DNA from: VFZS01 sp964353255
GTDB lineage: Bacteria > Acidobacteriota > Terriglobia > Bryobacterales > Bryobacteraceae
DNA: 10,723 nt
Assembly: GCA_964353255.1 (NCBI GenBank)
Contig: CAYGVJ010000169.1
Coordinates: 1 to 10,723 of the forward strand
Direction of reading: 5' to 3'
Part shown: positions 6,107 to 10,723 of the stretch, piece after piece
Numbering within the stretch: the first letter of the stretch is position 1
How the letters are laid out: each line of letters opens with the position of its first letter
The notes under the pieces: model-generated
The model's database searches: none
What the model saw: the letters and a program-made list of their open reading frames with translations, nothing else
What the model was told of the DNA's origin: nothing
Made by a program: the position numbers and the translations under genes

Positions 6107-6649
6107 ATGCCCGCCAGACTCAGGGAACATTACAGGAAATCGGTGGCGCCCAGCCTGATGAAGGAGTTCGGTTACGGCAACGTCATGGCCGTTCCCAGGC
6201 TGGAGAAGATCACCTTCAACCTGGGGCTGGGAGAAGCCACCCAGAACCCCAAGCTCATGGACGGCGCCGTCTCCGAGCTGGCCCTGATCACCGGGCAGAA
6301 GCCGGTGGTCACCAAGGCGCGCAAGTCGGTGGCGGCCTTCAAGCTGCGCGCCGGCATGTCCATCGGCTGCATGGTCACCCTGCGCGGCGAGCGCATGTAC
6401 GAGTTCTTCGACCGGCTGGTCAACGTGGCCCTGCCCCGCGTGCGCGATTTCCGCGGCCTGTCCACCAAGTCTTTCGACGGACGCGGGAACTACACCCTGG
6501 GCATCCGCGACCAGCTCATCTTCCCGGAAATCGACTACAACAAGGTGGAAAAGGTCAAGGGCATGAACATTTCGATCATCACCACGGCCAGGACCGACGC
6601 CGAGGGACTGGCCCTGCTGCGGCACCTGGGGATGCCGTTCAGACCATAG
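6107..6649 (+). CDS. rplE: 50S ribosomal protein L5
   Basis: L5 binds 5S rRNA with L18 and contacts P-site tRNA and S13. The 180-residue product is the normal length. Motifs in order: VAPSLMKEFGYGNVMAVPRL (13-32), the ITFNLGLGEA stretch (35-44), ITGQKPVVTKARKSVAAFKL (61-80), LPRVRDFRG (109-117), NYTLGIRDQLIFPEIDYNKV (128-147) and the end GMPFRP. In E. coli the translational repressor S8 binds mRNA near this gene's start; I cannot confirm an S8-like structure here by eye. It sits three bases after rplX and 15 bases before rpsN. Confidence 0.98.
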   Translation: MPARLREHYRKSVAPSLMKEFGYGNVMAVPRLEKITFNLGLGEATQNPKLMDGAVSELALITGQKPVVTKARKSVAAFKLRAGMSIGCMVTLRGERMYEFFDRLVNVALPRVRDFRGLSTKSFDGRGNYTLGIRDQLIFPEIDYNKVEKVKGMNISIITTARTDAEGLALLRHLGMPFRP

Positions 6650-6664
6650 GAGTCAGGAGACAGA

Positions 6665-6874
6665 ATGGCGACCACGGCCAAGATCGCTAGAGATCGCAAG
6701 TTGGCAGGGGCCAGAACGGCCAAAACGCCGAAACTTCGCTGCCGCCACCGCAACCGCTGCTTCCGCTGCGGCCGGCCGCGCGGCTACCTGCGCAAGTTCA
6801 ACCTCTGTCGTATCTGTTTCCGCCAGCTGGCGCTGGCCGGCGAGATCCCGGGCGTCATCAAAGCCAGTTGGTGA
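6665..6874 (+). CDS. rpsN: 30S ribosomal protein S14, short zinc-binding type
   Basis: S14 is a head protein near the decoding side. This is the zinc (type Z, also called rpsZ) form: Cys32-x2-Cys35 (CFRC) and Cys48-x2-Cys51 (CRIC) flank GRPRGYLRKFNL, and the end IPGVIKASW is diagnostic. The product has 69 residues against the usual 61; the additional residues lie in the N-terminal half (KLAGARTAKTPKLRCRHRN), which also holds an additional Cys26. AGGAG at 6655-6659 places the start at ATG 6665. A zinc-independent paralogue might exist elsewhere in the genome; none is in this window. Confidence 0.96.
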   Translation: MATTAKIARDRKLAGARTAKTPKLRCRHRNRCFRCGRPRGYLRKFNLCRICFRQLALAGEIPGVIKASW

Positions 6875-6887
6875 GGAGCGCACAACC

Positions 6888-7283
6888 ATGATCACCGATC
6901 CTATCGCCGACATGCTGACGCGCATCCGCAACGCGCTGGCGGCGCGACACCTCAAGGTGGACGTGCCGGCCTCGCGCCTGAAGACCGAGATTGCGCGCAT
7001 CCTGAGAGAAGAGGGCTACATCCTCAACTTCAAGGTGGCCGAGGAAGGCGTCCGAAAGACCATCAAGCTGTACCTGAAATACCAGCCCGGCGGCCGGCCG
7101 GTGATCTCCCGCCTGGACCGGGTCTCCCGGCCCGGCTGCCGCGTGTACGTGGGGCGGGCTGAGGTTCCGCGGGTGCTGGGGGGCCTGGGCGTGAACATCC
7201 TCACCACCCCGCGCGGGGTGATGACCGGCCGCGACGCGCGCAAGGCCGGAGTAGGCGGAGAGATCCTGTGTCAAGTGTGCTGA
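6888..7283 (+). CDS. rpsH: 30S ribosomal protein S8
   Basis: S8 binds 16S central-domain helix 21 and, in E. coli, represses the spc operon by binding its mRNA. The 131-residue product is normal in length. It begins MITDPIADMLTRIRNA (1-16), continues LKTEIARILREEGYI (31-45), GGRPVISRLDRVSRPG (68-83), and ends GVMTGRDARKAGVGGEILCQ (110-129). The usual STSxGVMTD motif reads TTPRGVMTG here, a modest change. AGGAG at 6874-6878, overlapping the rpsN stop, is a clear SD for ATG 6888. Confidence 0.97.
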   Translation: MITDPIADMLTRIRNALAARHLKVDVPASRLKTEIARILREEGYILNFKVAEEGVRKTIKLYLKYQPGGRPVISRLDRVSRPGCRVYVGRAEVPRVLGGLGVNILTTPRGVMTGRDARKAGVGGEILCQVC

Positions 7284-7299
7284 AGGGAGCTAGGCGGAA

Positions 7300-7836
7300 A
7301 TGTCGCGAGTAGGTCGGAAGCCGATACCGCTCCCGCAGGGCGTCCAGGTCACCCTCGGCGAGCAACTGCTGGTGGAGGGACCTCGGGGCAAGCTTAAGGT
7401 GCCGCTGCCCGCCGGCATCGAGGCGCGCCAGACCGACGGCAGCCTGCTGATTAGCCGCCATGACGATGAGCACGCCGCCTTGCACGGACTGACGCGCGCC
7501 TTGGCGGCCAACGCCGTCCGGGGGGTTTCGGCGGGTTTCACCAAGGAGCTGGATATCGTGGGCATCGGTTTCCGGGCCGACGTCAAAGGCCGCGTGGCCA
7601 CCTTCACCTTGGGCTACTCCCACCCCATCGAGTTGCTGCTGCCCGAGGGCGTCGATCTCAAGATCGAGAAGCAGACCCACCTGGTCCTCAGCGCAGCCGA
7701 CCGCCAACTGGTGGGCCAGGTGGCGGCCAACATCCGCGCGCTGCGGCCGCCGGACCCGTACAAGAACAAGGGCATCCGCTACACCGGCGAGGTCCTGCGC
7801 AAGAAAGTCGGCAAGACCGGAGCGGCGGCAAAATGA
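7300..7836 (+). CDS. rplF: 50S ribosomal protein L6
   Basis: L6 lies near the sarcin-ricin loop and the factor-binding site. The 178-residue product has normal length and the family beginning SRVGRKPIPLPQGV (2-15), then VEGPRGKL (25-32) in the first alpha/beta domain. The second domain holds the FTKELDIVGIGFRADVKG segment and ends with the hallmark PPDPYKNKGIRYTGEVLRKK followed by VGKTGAAAK. AGGGAG at 7284-7289 supports ATG 7300. The ATGA at 7833-7836 overlaps rplR by four bases. Confidence 0.97.
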   Translation: MSRVGRKPIPLPQGVQVTLGEQLLVEGPRGKLKVPLPAGIEARQTDGSLLISRHDDEHAALHGLTRALAANAVRGVSAGFTKELDIVGIGFRADVKGRVATFTLGYSHPIELLLPEGVDLKIEKQTHLVLSAADRQLVGQVAANIRALRPPDPYKNKGIRYTGEVLRKKVGKTGAAAK

Positions 7837-8195
7837 TCCAGAAGGCTTCCAGAGACGCCAGTCGGCGCAAGATCCATCTCCGCCTCCGGCGCAAGGTTCG
7901 CGGGACGCCCGCGCGGCCCCGGCTGGCGGTCTTCCGCAGCCTCAAGCACATTTACGCCCAGATCATCGACGACGCCGCGGGGCGCACCCTGGTGGCCGCC
8001 TCTTCCGGCGAGAAGAACGCCAAGGTGGGAGGCGGCGGCAATCTCCAGGGCGCCCGGACGGTGGGGCGCCTCATCGCCGAGCGAGCCAAGGAGAAAGGGA
8101 TTCAACAGGTGGTTTTCGACCGCGGCGGATACCTCTATCACGGGCGCGTGAAGGCCCTGGCCGACGCCGCTCGCCAGGGGGGACTGGAGTTTTAA
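7833..8195 (+). CDS. rplR: 50S ribosomal protein L18
   Basis: L18 joins L5 in carrying 5S rRNA into the 50S central protuberance. The 120-residue product has the basic N-terminus with RRKIHLRLRRKVRGTPARPR (11-30) and LAVFRSLKHIYAQIIDDAAG (31-50). The C-terminal part has the signature VVFDRGGYLYHGRVKALADA and ends GGLEF. Length is typical (about 117-122). The start overlaps the rplF stop (ATGA), pointing to translational coupling. rpsE follows after five bases. Confidence 0.97.
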   Translation: MIQKASRDASRRKIHLRLRRKVRGTPARPRLAVFRSLKHIYAQIIDDAAGRTLVAASSGEKNAKVGGGGNLQGARTVGRLIAERAKEKGIQQVVFDRGGYLYHGRVKALADAARQGGLEF

Positions 8196-8200
8196 GGCGC

Positions 8201-8710
8201 ATGGCAGCACGCACAAAACCAATCGACCCGCAGGGCTTGAACCTGAAAGAGCACGTGGTCTCCATCAACCGGGTGACCAAGGTGGTCAAGGGCGGCAAGA
8301 ACCTTTCCTTCTCCGCCCTGGTGGTGGTGGGAGACGCGGAGGCTAAGGTAGTGGGCTTCGCCATCGGCAAGGCCAAGGAGGTCCCGGCGGCCATCAAGAA
8401 GGGAATCGAGGCGGCCAAGAAGAACCTCCGCAAGGTCAATGTGCGGGGCACCACCATCCCGCACGTGGTCCTGGGACGTTACGGGGGCGGCCGGGTGCTG
8501 CTGAAGCCGGCGCCGGAGGGGGCCGGGGTCATCGCCGGCGGCCCGGTGCGCGCGGTCATCGAGGCGGTGGGCATCGCCAACGTGGCCACCAAGTCGATCG
8601 GCTCGCACAACCCGCACAACGTGGTGCGGGCCACCATCGACGCCCTGGAGCAACTGCGCGACCGGCAGGCCGTGGCCGACATGCGCGGGCTGCCGGTGGA
8701 GAAGCTGTAG
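8201..8710 (+). CDS. rpsE: 30S ribosomal protein S5
   Basis: S5 works in translational fidelity and, with S3 and S4, lines the mRNA entry. The 169-residue product shows INRVTKVVKGGKNLSFSALV (22-41), IPHVVLGRYGGGRVLLKPA (86-104), EGAGVIAGGPVRAVIEAVGI (106-125) and SHNPHNVVRATIDAL (135-149). The usually glycine-rich loop GDGxGxVGxGxGKAKEVP is GDAEAKVVGFAIGKAKEVP here (44-62): one residue longer with several Gly replaced. I recall this from Acidobacteriota, so it is probably a lineage marker. The VKGGKNLSFSA region near the spectinomycin site looks like wild type. A second stop, TGA, directly follows the TAG stop. Confidence 0.97.
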   Translation: MAARTKPIDPQGLNLKEHVVSINRVTKVVKGGKNLSFSALVVVGDAEAKVVGFAIGKAKEVPAAIKKGIEAAKKNLRKVNVRGTTIPHVVLGRYGGGRVLLKPAPEGAGVIAGGPVRAVIEAVGIANVATKSIGSHNPHNVVRATIDALEQLRDRQAVADMRGLPVEKL

Positions 8711-8722
8711 TGAGGAGGGCCG

Positions 8723-8914
8723 ATGGCCGAGGCTAGAATAAGGATTGAACTTTACCGCAGCCCCATCGGCGTGCCGGAAAAGCTCCGGCGGGTGGTGCGC
8801 GGCCTGGGCCTGCGGAAACTCAACCAGGTGGTGGAGCGGCCCGATACGCCGCCCATCCGCGGCATGGTCAACAAGGTGCCGCACCTGGTACGGATCAAGG
8901 AAGAGCGGATATGA
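8723..8914 (+). CDS. rpmD: 50S ribosomal protein L30
   Basis: L30 is a small protein on the back of the 50S subunit that is absent from some bacteria. The 63-residue product matches the family throughout: IRIELYRSPIGVPEKLRRVV (6-25), RGLGLRKLNQVVERPDTPPI (26-45) and RGMVNKVPHLVRIKEE (46-61). GAGGAGG at 8712-8718 is a strong SD for ATG 8723. Its last four bases (ATGA) overlap the rplO start. Its presence here is the standard spc order. Confidence 0.96.
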   Translation: MAEARIRIELYRSPIGVPEKLRRVVRGLGLRKLNQVVERPDTPPIRGMVNKVPHLVRIKEERI

Positions 8915-9363
8915 ACCTCAGCGCATTGAAGCCCCCGGCGGGGCAAAAGCGCGCCCGGCGGCGGGTGGGCCGGGGGATGGGCTCGGGGCGCGGCAAGACC
9001 GCCGGCCGCGGCAGCAAGGGACAGCTCTCGGTCAGCGGCTACGGCCGCATGCGCGGCTTCGAAGGCGGCCAGATGCCCCTGCACCGCCGCCTGCCCAAGC
9101 GCGGTTTCACCAACATCTTCAGGAAGCACTACGCCATCGTCAACGTCGGGCGCCTGGAGCGCCTGGCGGGCGACAGCTTCAGCCCCCAGCGCCTGCTCGA
9201 GCTGGGGGTCGTCAAGAAGCTCGGCGACGGTCTCAAAGTGTTGGGCTCGGGAGAGCTGACGCGCCCCATTGCCGTCGCGGCGCATCTGTTCTCGGCCTCC
9301 GCCCGTCAGAAGATCCTGGCCGCCGGCGGGACGGCCGAGGTGCTCGGCGCCGGGGCCGGTTAA
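8911..9363 (+). CDS. rplO: 50S ribosomal protein L15
   Basis: L15 is a late 50S assembly protein reaching deep into 23S rRNA. The 150-residue product starts with the basic, glycine-rich arm RRRVGRGMGSGRGKTAGRGS (16-35) followed by KGQ and, a little later, GFEGGQMPLHRRLPKRGFTN (49-68), both family hallmarks. The C-terminal domain contains VNVGRLERL and an Ala/Gly-rich end. Length is typical (about 145-150). It starts in the rpmD stop (ATGA). The TAA stop lies at the centre of a 12-base palindrome, CCGGTTAACCGG (9356-9367), and secY starts 18 bases later. Confidence 0.97.
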   Translation: MNLSALKPPAGQKRARRRVGRGMGSGRGKTAGRGSKGQLSVSGYGRMRGFEGGQMPLHRRLPKRGFTNIFRKHYAIVNVGRLERLAGDSFSPQRLLELGVVKKLGDGLKVLGSGELTRPIAVAAHLFSASARQKILAAGGTAEVLGAGAG

Positions 9364-9381
9364 CCGGATCGCGGGTCTGCC

Positions 9382-10723
<1,342 letters not shown>

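Noticed and set aside
5723..6625. Minus-strand open frame of 300 codons opposite rplX-rplE
   Set aside because: Shadow of rplX and rplE; His/Asp/Gly-rich composition reflects complement of biased codons.

Overview
This window is a continuous, co-directional stretch of the bacterial S10-spc ribosomal protein cluster, all on the + strand. It begins with the last codons of tuf (EF-Tu) and ends inside secY. Between them lie 20 complete ribosomal protein genes in the classical order: rpsJ-rplC-rplD-rplW-rplB-rpsS-rplV-rpsC-rplP-rpmC-rpsQ (S10 part), then rplN-rplX-rplE-rpsN-rpsH-rplF-rplR-rpsE-rpmD-rplO-secY (spc part). No gene of the block is missing, broken or inserted.

The organism is a GC-rich bacterium with strong G/C preference at third codon positions and mostly clear Shine-Dalgarno (SD) sites. 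Several protein details resemble what I recall of Acidobacteriota: the S5 loop GDAEAKVVGFAIGKAKEVP, the L22 hairpin PAPMGRAYRYQRRQAHI, the L3 segment GSIGGSSYPSRVW and the S3 core. This placement is from memory and is tentative. S14 is the short zinc-binding type, and L24 carries a CxxC...CxxC zinc-ribbon tail.

Layout: 1-38 tuf end; 39-76 spacer with a GC-rich hairpin; 77-403 rpsJ; 404-437 spacer with a near-perfect palindrome that begins on the rpsJ stop; 438-4988 rplC to rpmC, very tightly packed; 4985-5314 rpsQ; 5343-9363 rplN to rplO; 9382-10723 secY (3' end cut by the window). Gaps are 1-38 bases, and there are five stop/start overlaps (rplD/rplW, rpmC/rpsQ, rplN/rplX, rplF/rplR, rpmD/rplO). 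No internal terminator or convincing internal promoter is visible, so transcription most likely comes from upstream of the window, through the str operon and tuf. No stretch above 300 bases lacks a gene.

Functionally the genes encode parts of both ribosomal subunits plus the SecY channel that accepts nascent membrane and secreted proteins. The most notable non-coding observation is a pair of related palindromes with a GTAGGG start and CATGCC core, one on each side of rpsJ, each beginning at the preceding gene's TAG stop. The most notable protein oddity is an S3 tail of about 75-80 residues, low in complexity and rich in Arg then Pro/Ala. I found no new defence, mobile or biosynthetic system; this is core housekeeping DNA.
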